Shown: positions 16,359 to 25,113 of the stretch, one piece after another
Layout of the letters: every line of letters starts with the position of its first letter
Numbering within the stretch: position 1 is the first letter of the stretch
Assembly (NCBI GenBank): GCA_018222585.1
Contig: JAAFAB010000001.1
Coordinates: forward strand, 62,001 to 126,000
Length of the DNA: 64,000 bases
From: Paracoccaceae bacterium
GTDB taxonomy: Bacteria > Pseudomonadota > Alphaproteobacteria > Rhodobacterales > Rhodobacteraceae
Reading direction: 5' to 3'
Program-made: the position numbers and the translations under genes
Notes under the pieces: generated by a model
Told to the model about the DNA's origin: nothing
The model's input: only the letters and a program-made list of their open reading frames with translations
The model's database searches: none

Positions 16359-18110
16359 ATGAGCGAGACCTCGACATATGGCGGCTTCCACCGGATCGTG
16401 ACCCAGATGGAGGGGCGGCTGGCGCCCCTTCACTACGGCCCCGGAGAGGCCCTGCCGCCCGAGGATCTGGACTTTGCCCCGCTGAAGACCGAGCGGGTCG
16501 TGCCGCTGGCCGAAAAGCCGACACTGACCGATTCGACCTACCTGCAGAAATGGGGCGAGCTGTGCGAAGAGTTCGCCGGGCAGCCCCGGCTGCTGGCCCT
16601 GCATGGTCTGCTGATCGCCAACCTGCGCCGTCGCAAACAGCCGCTGCAGACGGCGCCCCTGTTCCTGCGGATGTGGCGCGAAGAACCTGATTTCCTTCTT
16701 CAAAACCTCGACGCCCGCTGGAAGGTCTCGGCCCTGACGACCTTCGGCGACCATGGGGCGACCGAAGTCCAGCGCCGCCTTGGCCAGTCGCTGACCATGC
16801 TCTTCTCGATGATGAAGCTCTATGAGACGGAGCGGCTGCATTCCGGCGCGGAACCCTGGCAGGCCCATCCCGAGAAGCAGCGCCGCCCGCGCCGGCTGGC
16901 CATGGAGATGGACCCCTATTCGATCCATTCCGGCGGGCTGGACGTGAACCTGCTGGGCCGCCTCTGGGAGGAGGCCCACGAGGATGCGCTGATCCGTCCG
17001 CTGGCGCAGGATCTGCTGGTCATGCTGGAGGGGGACGAGCGCAACGTTTTCCGCCGCTTCGCCACCATGCGCGAGGCCGCCGGGCCGGACCCGGAGCGCG
17101 AGGCGCGCCGGTATCTCTCGGCCCGGCCCTTCCGGCGCGAGGACACCCGCGCCTCGACCTCGCGGCTGGTGAAGGAGACCGATCCCGCGAAGATCCGCTG
17201 GGGTCTCGTCACCACCGCCGCCGCGCCGCTGCCCGAGATCGCCCGCTTCGCCGCCTATCATCTGGAGCTGGGCGCGGCACAGCTTGACCTCTATCTCGAT
17301 ACGCCGGACCCGCTGGCAGAGGCGTTTCTTTCCGCAGATCCGCGCCTCCACGTGACCCTCTGCGATGCCGCCTACTGGCAGGCGGAGGGTGTCGAGCGCC
17401 CCGAAGATCACCGGCAGCGGCAGGTGCATAACGCGCAACGCAGCTATCGGGCGTCGCAGTTGCATTTCCTCGGCCATATCGACGTGGACGAGTTCCTGAT
17501 GCCGCCCTGCCCGATGGAATGGCTGCTGGCGCATCTGCCGCCCCGCCTCGCCGCGCTGCGCTTTGCCGCCGCCGAACTGCTGGCCGGAAGCGACCGCCAT
17601 TTCAAGTTGACCGCCGAGGCCGCCGGTCATGGCTCCTACGCGCTGCCCGCCGTCTACCCGACCTTCGGAGAGCATCTGAAGGGTGGTTTCATCAGCCATA
17701 CCACCGGCAAGACCCTGGCCCGCACGGGCCTGCGCGACGTGAAATTCAACCTGCACCGGGTCAACAAGCGCGGCGCGCCGATCCAGAACATCGCTGAGGT
17801 TCTCGGGGGGTATGTCGGCCATGCCCATGTGCGCGACTTCGAGGATTTCCGCGCCCGCATGGCCTTCCGCATGGCACGGGGCAGCTATCGCAAGCGCCCC
17901 GACCGCTTCGGATTGCACGAGGTGCTGGAACTGACCCACGAGACAGAGGGCGACGCCGGGCTACGTCGCCTGTTCGACGAGGTCTGCGCCGACAGCCCCG
18001 CGCTGCGCGCCCGCCTCGCCCGCCACGGAATGCTGTTCACCCGCGATCTCGATCTTGACGCCCGCTGCCGCCGGGTCTTCGGCGGCCTGCCCGAAGAGAT
18101 GCCCGCATGA
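16359..18110 (+). CDS. Two-part glycosyltransferase (GT2-like, PF13704 type)
   Basis: A 583-residue protein. The N-terminal half (1-280) has no recognised motif and is rich in charged helices. The C-terminal half (from about 280) is a glycosyltransferase-like domain, with WGLVTTAAAPLPEIARFAAYHLELGA near its start and the metal-binding-type HIDVDEFL at about 370-377. The later VGHAHV and AFRMARGSYRKRP blocks recur in the next gene. The ATG at 16359 is chosen because the protein's own features begin there; a longer frame overlaps prfC. It overlaps the next gene by ATGA. No signal peptide. Donor and acceptor are unknown; cell-surface glycan work is a guess from context. Confidence 0.8.
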   Translation: MSETSTYGGFHRIVTQMEGRLAPLHYGPGEALPPEDLDFAPLKTERVVPLAEKPTLTDSTYLQKWGELCEEFAGQPRLLALHGLLIANLRRRKQPLQTAPLFLRMWREEPDFLLQNLDARWKVSALTTFGDHGATEVQRRLGQSLTMLFSMMKLYETERLHSGAEPWQAHPEKQRRPRRLAMEMDPYSIHSGGLDVNLLGRLWEEAHEDALIRPLAQDLLVMLEGDERNVFRRFATMREAAGPDPEREARRYLSARPFRREDTRASTSRLVKETDPAKIRWGLVTTAAAPLPEIARFAAYHLELGAAQLDLYLDTPDPLAEAFLSADPRLHVTLCDAAYWQAEGVERPEDHRQRQVHNAQRSYRASQLHFLGHIDVDEFLMPPCPMEWLLAHLPPRLAALRFAAAELLAGSDRHFKLTAEAAGHGSYALPAVYPTFGEHLKGGFISHTTGKTLARTGLRDVKFNLHRVNKRGAPIQNIAEVLGGYVGHAHVRDFEDFRARMAFRMARGSYRKRPDRFGLHEVLELTHETEGDAGLRRLFDEVCADSPALRARLARHGMLFTRDLDLDARCRRVFGGLPEEMPA

Positions 18111-19081
18111 GCGCCACTGCGTCCTGGGCCATCGTCTCGACGATCAGGGCGCCGCTGTGCGAGGTGCTGGACTTCGCTGCCTGGCACCTGGAGCTGGGGG
18201 CGAAACGGCTGCATATCTACCTCGACGATCCCGGGGATCCGGCCTATCCGATCCTGAAGGCCCACCCCCGCATCCGCGCGGTGCGCTGCGATGACGCCCA
18301 CTGGCGCCGTGTCGCGCCGAAGGGCCGCCCCGACAAGCACCAGCTGCGCCAGGTTGCCAATGCAAGCCATTGCTACAACAGGAAGAACAGCCACGACTGG
18401 TTGGGCCATATCGACGTCGACGAATTCCTCAGCCCGGACGGGGACATGGGCCGGATCCTCTCTGCCCTGCCCGAGGATGCAAGCTCGGCCCGGATGCGCC
18501 CGATGGAGGTGCTGGCCCCCGGCGACGCCCCCGACGGAGTCACCCGCTTTCGCGCCTTTGCGCTGCCGCTGGCGCAACGCCATGCCCAGACGGACCGACT
18601 CTACCCCGAGTTCGGGCGCTGGCTGAACGGCGGGATGCTGTCGCATGTGGCGGGCAAGCTGTTCCTGCGCGCCGGGCTGCCACAGGTGCGTTTCCGTATC
18701 CACAAGGCCCTGAGCGCGGGCGCCGAGCTGGCTGAGGCGGTGGAGCTGACGCAGGTGCCCCTCGGCCATCTCCACGCGCCGGACTGGGACAGCTGGCTTC
18801 GCCACTACCGCTTCCGCCTGGCGCGCGGCGCCTACCGGGCCGAGCTGAAGCCGATGCGCCCGGCTTTCGACGACAGCCTGACCCTGCACGACCTGCTGTC
18901 GCGGCTGGAAGCGACCGAGGGCGAGGCCGGCCTGCGGCGCTTCTTCACCGAGGTCTGCACCGACACCGCGAGGCTGCGCGAAGGGCTGGCGGCGCAGGGG
19001 TTGCTGCACGAAGTCCGCATGGACCTTGCACGACTTCGGCTGTCGCATTTCCCCGATACGCCCGCCTACGTGGCCCCCTGA
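18107..19081 (+). CDS. Glycosyltransferase, tandem relative of the preceding gene
   Basis: A 324-residue protein that matches the C-terminal half of the upstream neighbour throughout. Shared points are WAIVSTIRAPLCEVLDFAAWHLELGA at its start (residues 7-32), GHIDVDEFL (about 99-107), a LSHVAGKLFLRAGL block, GHLHA, and FRLARGAYRAELKP. ATGA overlap with the upstream stop (18107-18110) indicates coupled translation. The N-terminal extension of the first gene is missing here. The pair probably arose by duplication; they may act on the same glycan or form a complex, which is inference. The stop at 19081 is followed by the promoter region of the DEAD-box gene. Confidence 0.82.
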   Translation: MSATASWAIVSTIRAPLCEVLDFAAWHLELGAKRLHIYLDDPGDPAYPILKAHPRIRAVRCDDAHWRRVAPKGRPDKHQLRQVANASHCYNRKNSHDWLGHIDVDEFLSPDGDMGRILSALPEDASSARMRPMEVLAPGDAPDGVTRFRAFALPLAQRHAQTDRLYPEFGRWLNGGMLSHVAGKLFLRAGLPQVRFRIHKALSAGAELAEAVELTQVPLGHLHAPDWDSWLRHYRFRLARGAYRAELKPMRPAFDDSLTLHDLLSRLEATEGEAGLRRFFTEVCTDTARLREGLAAQGLLHEVRMDLARLRLSHFPDTPAYVAP

Positions 19082-19135
19082 CGCCAGAGAAACCCTCTGT
19101 TTCCAGTCAGAAGTCCTTACAACAGGCCACGCTGA

Positions 19136-19164
19136 TTGACCTTTTGCGCCATCTGGGCTATGCC
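19136..19164 (+). promoter_or_regulatory. Candidate sigma70-type promoter for the DEAD-box helicase gene
   Basis: TTGACC (19136-19141) and TATGCC (19159-19164) are spaced 17 bases apart, about 100 bases before the helicase ATG. The resulting leader is long for this genome and contains a GGACCC/GGGTCC hairpin (19197-19211) and a second near-palindrome at the start codon. Confidence 0.45.
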
Positions 19165-19261
19165 CCGGGCACATTCGCGCCTTTTCCGGGCGCGGCGGAC
19201 CCGCCGGGTCCGGGACGTTATACGCAGCGGGCCCGAGAGTGTCCGTACAAAACGGATACAA

Positions 19262-20824
19262 ATGACAAAGTTCTCTGATCTCGATCTGGACCCCAAGGTC
19301 CTGAAAGCCATTGCCGATGCCGGCTACGAATCCCCGACGCCGATCCAGGCCGGGGCCATCCCCCATGCGCTTGCAGGCAAGGACGTGCTGGGCATCGCCC
19401 AGACCGGCACCGGCAAGACGGCCTCCTTCACCCTGCCGATGATCACACGCCTGGCCAAGGGCCGGGCGCGGGCGCGGATGCCGCGCTCGCTGGTGCTCTG
19501 CCCGACGCGGGAACTGGCCGCGCAGGTTGCGGAAAACTTCGACACCTACACCAAGTACATGAAGCTGACCAAGGCGCTGCTGATCGGCGGCGTCAGCTTC
19601 AAGGAACAGGAAGCCCTGATCGATCGGGGCGTCGACGTGCTGATCGCCACCCCTGGCCGCCTGCTGGACCACTTCGAGCGCGGCAAGCTGCTGCTGACCG
19701 GCGTGCAGATCATGGTCGTCGACGAAGCCGACCGGATGCTCGACATGGGCTTCATCCCGGACATCGAACGCATCTTCTCGCTGACGCCCTTCACCCGTCA
19801 GACCCTGTTCTTCTCGGCCACCATGGCGCCCGAGATCGAGCGGATCACCAATACCTTCCTCTCCAACCCGGAGCGGATCGAGGTTGCGCGCCAGGCCACC
19901 ACCGGCGAGAACATCCAGCAGCAGGTCGTGATGTACAAGGCCTCGCGCAAGGACCGCGAAGGGTCCGAAAAGCGGCGCATCCTGCGCCAGATCATCGACA
20001 TGGAAGGCGAGAGCCTGACCAATGCGATCGTCTTCTGCAACCGCAAGACCGATGTGGATGTGACCGCCAAGTCGCTGAAGAAATACGGCTATGACGCGGC
20101 CCCCATCCACGGTGACCTGGACCAGTCGCAGCGGACCCGCACCCTGGACGGCTTCCGCGACGGCTCGCTCAAGATCCTCGTCGCCTCGGACGTGGCGGCT
20201 CGCGGCCTCGACGTGCCCTCGGTTTCCCACGTGTTCAACTTCGACGTGCCCTCGCATTCCGAGGACTACGTGCACCGCATCGGCCGCACCGGCCGCGCGG
20301 GCCGCAAGGGCAAGGCGGTGATGATCTGCGTGCCCCGCGACGAGAAGAACCTGGCCGATATCGAGAAGCTGGTGGAACGCGAGATTCCGCGCCTGGAACT
20401 GCCCGGCGTCAAGTCCCCCGCCCCGGCCGCCGAAGCCCCCGAGACCGAAGAGGCCGCCGCCAAGCCCTCCCGGTCGCGCACGCGCACCCGGTCGCGCAAG
20501 CCCAAGGAGGAGACGGCCGCCGAAGCTCAGGCCGCAGCCCCCGCGACGGAAACCCAGCCCGACGCCAAGAAGACCGAAGCCAAGGCCGAGGACAGGCCCG
20601 CCCGCACCGAACGCGCCCCCCGCAAGGAGAGCCCGGCAAAATCCGAGGACACGCAACGCGATTCCGGTCGCGACTCGTCGCGGAACGACACCGGCAGCAA
20701 GACCTCGCGCGGCAATTCCCGTGGCAAACGTGGCAGCAGCGGCAACGACTCCCGCGTGGTCGGCATGGGCGATCACATGCCCAGCTTCATCGCGCTCAGC
20801 TTCGAACAGCGCCGGGCCAGCTGA
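19262..20824 (+). CDS. DEAD-box RNA helicase (RhlE-like)
   Basis: A 520-residue ATP-dependent RNA helicase. Motifs in order are the Q motif YESPTPIQ, Walker A AQTGTGKT, PTRELA, VDEADRMLDMG (DEAD), SATM, and in the second RecA domain VASDVAARGLDVP and HRIGRTGRAG. The tail from about 380 is rich in Ala/Pro/Lys/Arg/Ser, typical of RhlE/DeaD proteins that contact RNA. ATG 19262 has no good Shine-Dalgarno; it follows a short near-palindrome instead. A strong terminator lies after the stop. A role in ribosome assembly or cold response is known for the family, not shown here. Confidence 0.95.
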   Translation: MTKFSDLDLDPKVLKAIADAGYESPTPIQAGAIPHALAGKDVLGIAQTGTGKTASFTLPMITRLAKGRARARMPRSLVLCPTRELAAQVAENFDTYTKYMKLTKALLIGGVSFKEQEALIDRGVDVLIATPGRLLDHFERGKLLLTGVQIMVVDEADRMLDMGFIPDIERIFSLTPFTRQTLFFSATMAPEIERITNTFLSNPERIEVARQATTGENIQQQVVMYKASRKDREGSEKRRILRQIIDMEGESLTNAIVFCNRKTDVDVTAKSLKKYGYDAAPIHGDLDQSQRTRTLDGFRDGSLKILVASDVAARGLDVPSVSHVFNFDVPSHSEDYVHRIGRTGRAGRKGKAVMICVPRDEKNLADIEKLVEREIPRLELPGVKSPAPAAEAPETEEAAAKPSRSRTRTRSRKPKEETAAEAQAAAPATETQPDAKKTEAKAEDRPARTERAPRKESPAKSEDTQRDSGRDSSRNDTGSKTSRGNSRGKRGSSGNDSRVVGMGDHMPSFIALSFEQRRAS

Positions 20825-20848
20825 ACCAGCCGGCCATGAGACGTCACC

Positions 20849-20876
20849 AGGGCCATCCCTTCGGGGGTGGCCCTTT
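20849..20876 (+). terminator. Rho-independent terminator after the DEAD-box gene
   Basis: AGGGCCATCCC-TTCG-GGGGTGGCCCT, an 11-bp stem with one G-T type mismatch and a UUCG tetraloop, followed by TTTCTCG, 24 bases after the stop codon. Confidence 0.85.
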
Positions 20877-20896
20877 CTCGTGAAGGTATCGCGCCC

Positions 20897-21651
20897 GTGT
20901 CGTCCTACATGCTCTGCACCGCGCCGCGCAGCGGCAGCACGCTGCTGTGTGTGTAACCTGCTGACCCGGAGCGGCGTGGCGGGGGGCCCCTGCCTCGCTC
21001 TTCTACCACCCTTCGCTGAAGGACTGGACGTCCCGGATGCAGGTGCAGCCGGCATCGGGGGAAGCGCCCTCCGCGCTGCTGTCCCGCATCCTTGACGCTG
21101 CGATCAGGATCGGCCGGGGCGGCACGCTCGTCTTCGGCGTCCGCCAGCAACGCAAGAGCTTCCCCTTCTTCTGCCAGCAACTGGCGATTCTGCACCCCGA
21201 CGCCGTCAGCGACCGGGACCGGATCGAACGCAGCTTCGGCCCCACCCGGTTTATCCACCTGACACGGGGGGACAAGCTGGCCCAGGCGGTGTCCCTGCTG
21301 AAGGCGGAACAGAGCGGCCTCTGGCACGTCGGCGCAGACGGCTCGGAGGTAGAGCGGACCGCGTCGGCGCAACCTCCCCGCTACGATGGCACGGCGATCC
21401 GCCAATGGTCTGAGACGCTGGCCGGCTACGACACCGCCTGGACGGGATGGTTCGGTGCGGAGGGGATCACCCCGATCCGCCTGACCTACGAGGACCTGTC
21501 GGCGGCGCCGGTGGCGACCCTGCGCGGCCTGCTGGACGACCTCGGCCTCGATCCCGCCGCGGCGGATGGCGTGACACCTGGCCTGCGCAGGATGTCCGAT
21601 GACCTCAGCCAGAAGTGGATCCGCCGCTACCTGGCCGAAGAGGGCAGCTGA
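20897..21651 (+). pseudogene. Stf0-type sulfotransferase, broken by two frameshifts
   Basis: Reading from a GTG at 20897 gives SSYMLCTAPRSGSTLLC, the Stf0 sulfotransferase PAPS-binding start, then a stop at 20954. The continuation NLLTRSGVAG appears one frame over (from 20955), and FYHPSLKDW and all later sequence appear in a third frame (from 20995). The third-frame part holds the rest of the protein, including FIHLTRGDKLAQAVSLLKAEQSGLWH and TYEDL, and ends at 21651. The first shift sits at a GTGTGTGT run (an apparent 4-nt duplication), the second in a GGGGGGCCCC run. It is either a true pseudogene or two sequencing errors in simple runs. Native length would be about 250 aa. No partner gene for sulfation is near. 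Confidence 0.8.
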
Positions 21652-21662
21652 CGTCGGGCCGC

Positions 21663-22832
21663 TCAGCTGGCGCGGGCCATCCCGGACAGGTTGAACTGCA
21701 GGCCCGCCGGATCGAACTCAAGTTTTGCGAGGCCGTCGAAGTAGCTGGCGACGATGTTCTCGATCAACCGGGACCCGAAGCCGCGCCGCACCGGAGGCGC
21801 CACCGCCGGGCCACCGCTCTCGACCCAGTCGAAGACGAAGTTGCCTTGCGGATTGCGCCAGGAAATCGCGATACGCCCGCCCGGGTCGGACAGGGCGCCG
21901 TATTTCGTCGCATTGGTGACCAGTTCATGCAGCGCCAGGGACAGGCCCAGCGACTGATGCGAAGCCAGGCTGACCTTTGGCCCCTCGATCGAGATCCGGT
22001 CGATCACCGCCATATGCGGGCTGAGGGCCACCTCGACCACCCGGCGGATATCCGAGGCCGCGAAGCGTGCCTCGGCCAGGGTCGTCTGGGCACGCGCCAG
22101 GGCGCCGAGGCGTTCGCCGATGGCATGGCGGCCTTCCTCGAGGGTGCTCACCTGCCGCAGGGTCTGGTTGGTGATCGCCTGGGTCATCGAGAAGATGTTC
22201 TTCATCCGGTGCGTCAGCTCGTCGATCAGCACCTGCTGCATTTCCTCGGAGGCCTTGCGGTCGGTGATATCCGAAGCCGCGCCGATCCAGCTGTCGACCC
22301 TGCCTGTTTCGTCAAACAGCGGCACCGCGCGGGACAGGGCCCAGCCGACGCTCCCGTCGACGCGGTTCACCTGGTGCTCCAGGTCGTAGGTATCCCGCGC
22401 CTCGATGGCGCGCCGGATCTCCGCCCGGACCAGGTCGCGGTGCTCTTCCGGGATGTATTGCTCCAGCCAGTCGCGGTTGCCCGCAACGGTATCGGGAATG
22501 AAGCCGCCGCCCGAAAGCTCTTCCAGCTCGCTCCAATCGGCATTGATATAGTATCGCACTTCGGAAGAGGAGCGGATCAGCGCATCCAGACGGGCGGTCA
22601 GCACGGCATGTTCGCGGTCGCGGTCGGCCATCTCGCGCAGCATGGCCTCGCGGATCGCCTTCTCGCGCGCAAGGGAGACCGCGGCGAAGTCGACGCTCTC
22701 GCCCCGCAGGGCAGCCACCTCGGCCTTCAGTGCTGCGTTCTCGGCCCGCAAGCAGGCTTCCTCCAGCAAGCGCTCGCTTTCCGCGCGCTCGCCTTCGCTG
22801 TCAAGTGTCACGTCGGCGGGCGCCATCGTCAT
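21663..22832 (-). CDS. PAS-containing HWE-type sensor histidine kinase
   Basis: A 389-residue soluble kinase with no membrane segment. Order: N-terminal coiled coil (about 14-85), PAS domain (about 90-192, ending ASDITDRK), then a histidine box with His208 in ELTHRMKN, and an N-box LALHELVTNATKYGALS in the ATPase domain. The HRMKN histidine motif and absence of a classical HATPase F-box are typical of the HWE/HisKA_2 class of alphaproteobacteria, which often feed PhyR or single-domain regulators. No response regulator is encoded beside it. It is divergent from a PilZ gene. The PAS ligand is unknown. Confidence 0.9.
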   Translation of the reverse strand: MTMAPADVTLDSEGERAESERLLEEACLRAENAALKAEVAALRGESVDFAAVSLAREKAIREAMLREMADRDREHAVLTARLDALIRSSSEVRYYINADWSELEELSGGGFIPDTVAGNRDWLEQYIPEEHRDLVRAEIRRAIEARDTYDLEHQVNRVDGSVGWALSRAVPLFDETGRVDSWIGAASDITDRKASEEMQQVLIDELTHRMKNIFSMTQAITNQTLRQVSTLEEGRHAIGERLGALARAQTTLAEARFAASDIRRVVEVALSPHMAVIDRISIEGPKVSLASHQSLGLSLALHELVTNATKYGALSDPGGRIAISWRNPQGNFVFDWVESGGPAVAPPVRRGFGSRLIENIVASYFDGLAKLEFDPAGLQFNLSGMARAS

Positions 22833-23024
22833 GATCTCCGATCACCCTTCTGCAGATTATCCAGCAGTAGCCGAAACCGGGGCCAACATGCCAGAATCAT
22901 TTGCGCAACTGCATGAATGCATCGATCCGCCCGGAAGACATCGCGAATTGGCGGCAGATCGTCGCCGCGTCTTCAGACTTCGGTAAGTCCCGCAGCGCCA
23001 AACTCCGCGCCGAAGGAGACCGGC

Positions 23025-23471
23025 ATGAGCATCGTTCTACCCCCAGAGACCCAGCAGAACCGACGCCATCATGCGCGCTACCCGCTGCGCAGGCCCTGTA
23101 CGCTGACCTTCCGTGACAGGTCGCTGAGCTGCATGTTGGTGGACATCTCGCTTGGCGGCGCCGGGGTCGAGCTGCCGATGCATGTCAGGAACTATTCCGG
23201 GTTCGACGGGCTGCGCTTCCAGCTGCCCGGTTTTTTGCACTTCCGGTCCGACCTGCGGTGGAGCATGGATCGAAGACTGGGCCTGAAGTTCGCGCCGGGG
23301 GCGCATCGGTCCCCGGCCCTTCTGTCGCTCGTCGCCGAGCTCGAGCAGGCCGCGCTGGAGGGCACGCTCGACACGCAGGACAGCAGCGCCGGATTTGCCC
23401 GGGTTCTCACCCGGGGGCATCCGGCCCCGCTGTTCCCGGTCAGCTGGTCAGCCGCGAAACAACGACCGTAA
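23025..23471 (+). CDS. PilZ-domain protein (putative c-di-GMP receptor)
   Basis: A 148-residue protein. RHHAR (R14...R18) and DISLGG (D40, S42, G45) form the two c-di-GMP contact motifs (RxxxR and D/NxSxxG), so ligand binding is likely. The ATG at 23025 follows AAGGAGA at ideal spacing; a longer upstream frame was rejected for that reason. It is divergent from the histidine kinase and its 3' end overlaps the 3' end of the RNase J gene by 32 bases on the opposite strand. Output partner unknown. Confidence 0.85.
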   Translation: MSIVLPPETQQNRRHHARYPLRRPCTLTFRDRSLSCMLVDISLGGAGVELPMHVRNYSGFDGLRFQLPGFLHFRSDLRWSMDRRLGLKFAPGAHRSPALLSLVAELEQAALEGTLDTQDSSAGFARVLTRGHPAPLFPVSWSAAKQRP

Positions 23472-25113
23472 CCTCGGGCTTCTTGCCGATCTCGTCATTG
23501 GCGGTGTTGCGCACCACGCGGCGCAACGCCTCTTCCAGCTTGTCGTCGTCGCGCAGGGTCTTGGCGTCAGCCCGGCCGAGGAACTGGCTCAGGTCGCCTT
23601 CCAGCACGTCGCTCAGCGGCGCCTTGGAACGGCCCGTCTCGGGCAGGCCCATCAGGTCGCACCAGGGATCGCCGAGCGGCTCGTCCTGCTCGTCGAGCAC
23701 GGCGGTGACGGTCACATGGCCGTTCAGCGCCATGCGGATCCGATCCCGCACGATGCCATCCAGGAAGCCGATCTGAACCGAGCCGTCGAGGTAGGTGCGC
23801 CCGGTCTCGATATGCTCGACCACCTTCGGCGCATTGCCCGAAAGGTCCAGCATCATGCCGTTGACGCAGACCTCGGCAGCACGACCGGCGGCCATGGCGA
23901 TCTTGGCATGCTCGCGCAGGTGGCGGTGCTCGCCGTGCATCGGGATCACCATCTGCGGCTGGGTGATCTGGTGCATGGTTTCCAGGTCGGGCCGGTTGGC
24001 ATGGCCCGACACGTGGTAGCGACCCGAGCTATCATCGATCACGTCCACGCCCAGCTCCGAGAGCTGGTTCATGATCGCGATCACGCCCTTCTCGTTGCCC
24101 GGAATGGTCTTGGACGAGAACAGGAACAGGTCGCCCTCCTGCAGCGAGATGCCGTGATGCTTGCCGCGCGCCAGCTGCGCCGAGGCCGCCCGGCGTTCGC
24201 CCTGGCTGCCGGTGACGATCATCATCAGGTTCTCGCGCGGGATGTCGCGGGCCTCTTCGGGGCTGACGACCTTGGGGAAGGAGGCCAGCACGCCGGTCTC
24301 GATCGAGGCTTCGACCATGCGGCGCATGGCGCGGCCCAGCAGGCAGATCGAACGCCCTGCCCGTTCCCCGGCCTCGGCCAGAGTGCGCACGCGGGCGACG
24401 TTCGAGGCGAAGGTGGTGGCAATCACCATGTTCTTCGCCTCGGCCACCAGCTTCTCGACCTCGGGGCCGACCTCGGCTTCGGACCGGCCGGGGTTGGGGC
24501 TGAAGACGTTGGTGCTGTCGCAGACCAGCGCCTTCACGCCGGGCCTGGCGACCTCTGCCCAGAGATCCGGGTCCCAGGCCTCGCCCACGAGGGGGTTCAG
24601 GTCCAGCTTGAAGTCGCCGGTATGCAGCACGCGGCCCGCCGGGCTGTCGATCACCAGGCCCGAGCTTTCGGGGATCGAGTGCGAGATCGGCAGGAAGCCC
24701 AGGGTGAAGGGCCCCAGCTTGACGGTCTCGGGCCAGGCCGAGACCGTGGTCACGGCCTCGGGACCGACGCCATATTCGTTCAGCTTGTGGCGAGCGATAT
24801 TGGCGGTGAAGGCACGGCAATAGATCTTCGGCCGGCCGAGACGGTCATAGAGATGCCCGACGGCGCCGACATGGTCTTCGTGTGCGTGGGTGATCACCAC
24901 CGCTTCCAGCCGGTCGCGGTTCTGCTCCAGCCAGGTGATGTCGGCAAAGATCAGGTCGACGCCGGGGGTGGTGTCCATGTCCGGGAAGGCAACACCGATG
25001 TCGACGAGGATCAGACGTTCCTGCCCCGGTTTGCCGTAGCCGTAGACATAGGCATTCATCCCGATCTCGCCGGCGCCGCCCAGGGGCAGATAGATCAGCC
25101 GTTCGTTACTCAT
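23440..25113 (-). CDS. rnj: Ribonuclease J
   Basis: A 557-residue metallo-beta-lactamase/beta-CASP nuclease (5'-3' exo- and endoribonuclease of RNA processing). The metal motif THAHEDH spans residues 75-81. The LHTGDFK strand, DSTNVFS block and TGSQGE beta-CASP motif are present, along with VSGHANR and the C-terminal domain. Its ATG overlaps the coaX stop (25110-25113, ATGA). It ends the nuo-birA-coaX run. The 3' end overlaps the convergent PilZ gene. High confidence for family; J1 versus J2 type cannot be told. Confidence 0.96.
   Translation of the reverse strand: MSNERLIYLPLGGAGEIGMNAYVYGYGKPGQERLILVDIGVAFPDMDTTPGVDLIFADITWLEQNRDRLEAVVITHAHEDHVGAVGHLYDRLGRPKIYCRAFTANIARHKLNEYGVGPEAVTTVSAWPETVKLGPFTLGFLPISHSIPESSGLVIDSPAGRVLHTGDFKLDLNPLVGEAWDPDLWAEVARPGVKALVCDSTNVFSPNPGRSEAEVGPEVEKLVAEAKNMVIATTFASNVARVRTLAEAGERAGRSICLLGRAMRRMVEASIETGVLASFPKVVSPEEARDIPRENLMMIVTGSQGERRAASAQLARGKHHGISLQEGDLFLFSSKTIPGNEKGVIAIMNQLSELGVDVIDDSSGRYHVSGHANRPDLETMHQITQPQMVIPMHGEHRHLREHAKIAMAAGRAAEVCVNGMMLDLSGNAPKVVEHIETGRTYLDGSVQIGFLDGIVRDRIRMALNGHVTVTAVLDEQDEPLGDPWCDLMGLPETGRSKAPLSDVLEGDLSQFLGRADAKTLRDDDKLEEALRRVVRNTANDEIGKKPEVTVVVSRLTS

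Noticed and set aside
17885-21055. Minus-strand frame of 1056 codons opposite the glycosyltransferases and the DEAD-box gene
   Set aside because: Antisense shadow of three well-supported plus-strand genes; no recognisable domain.
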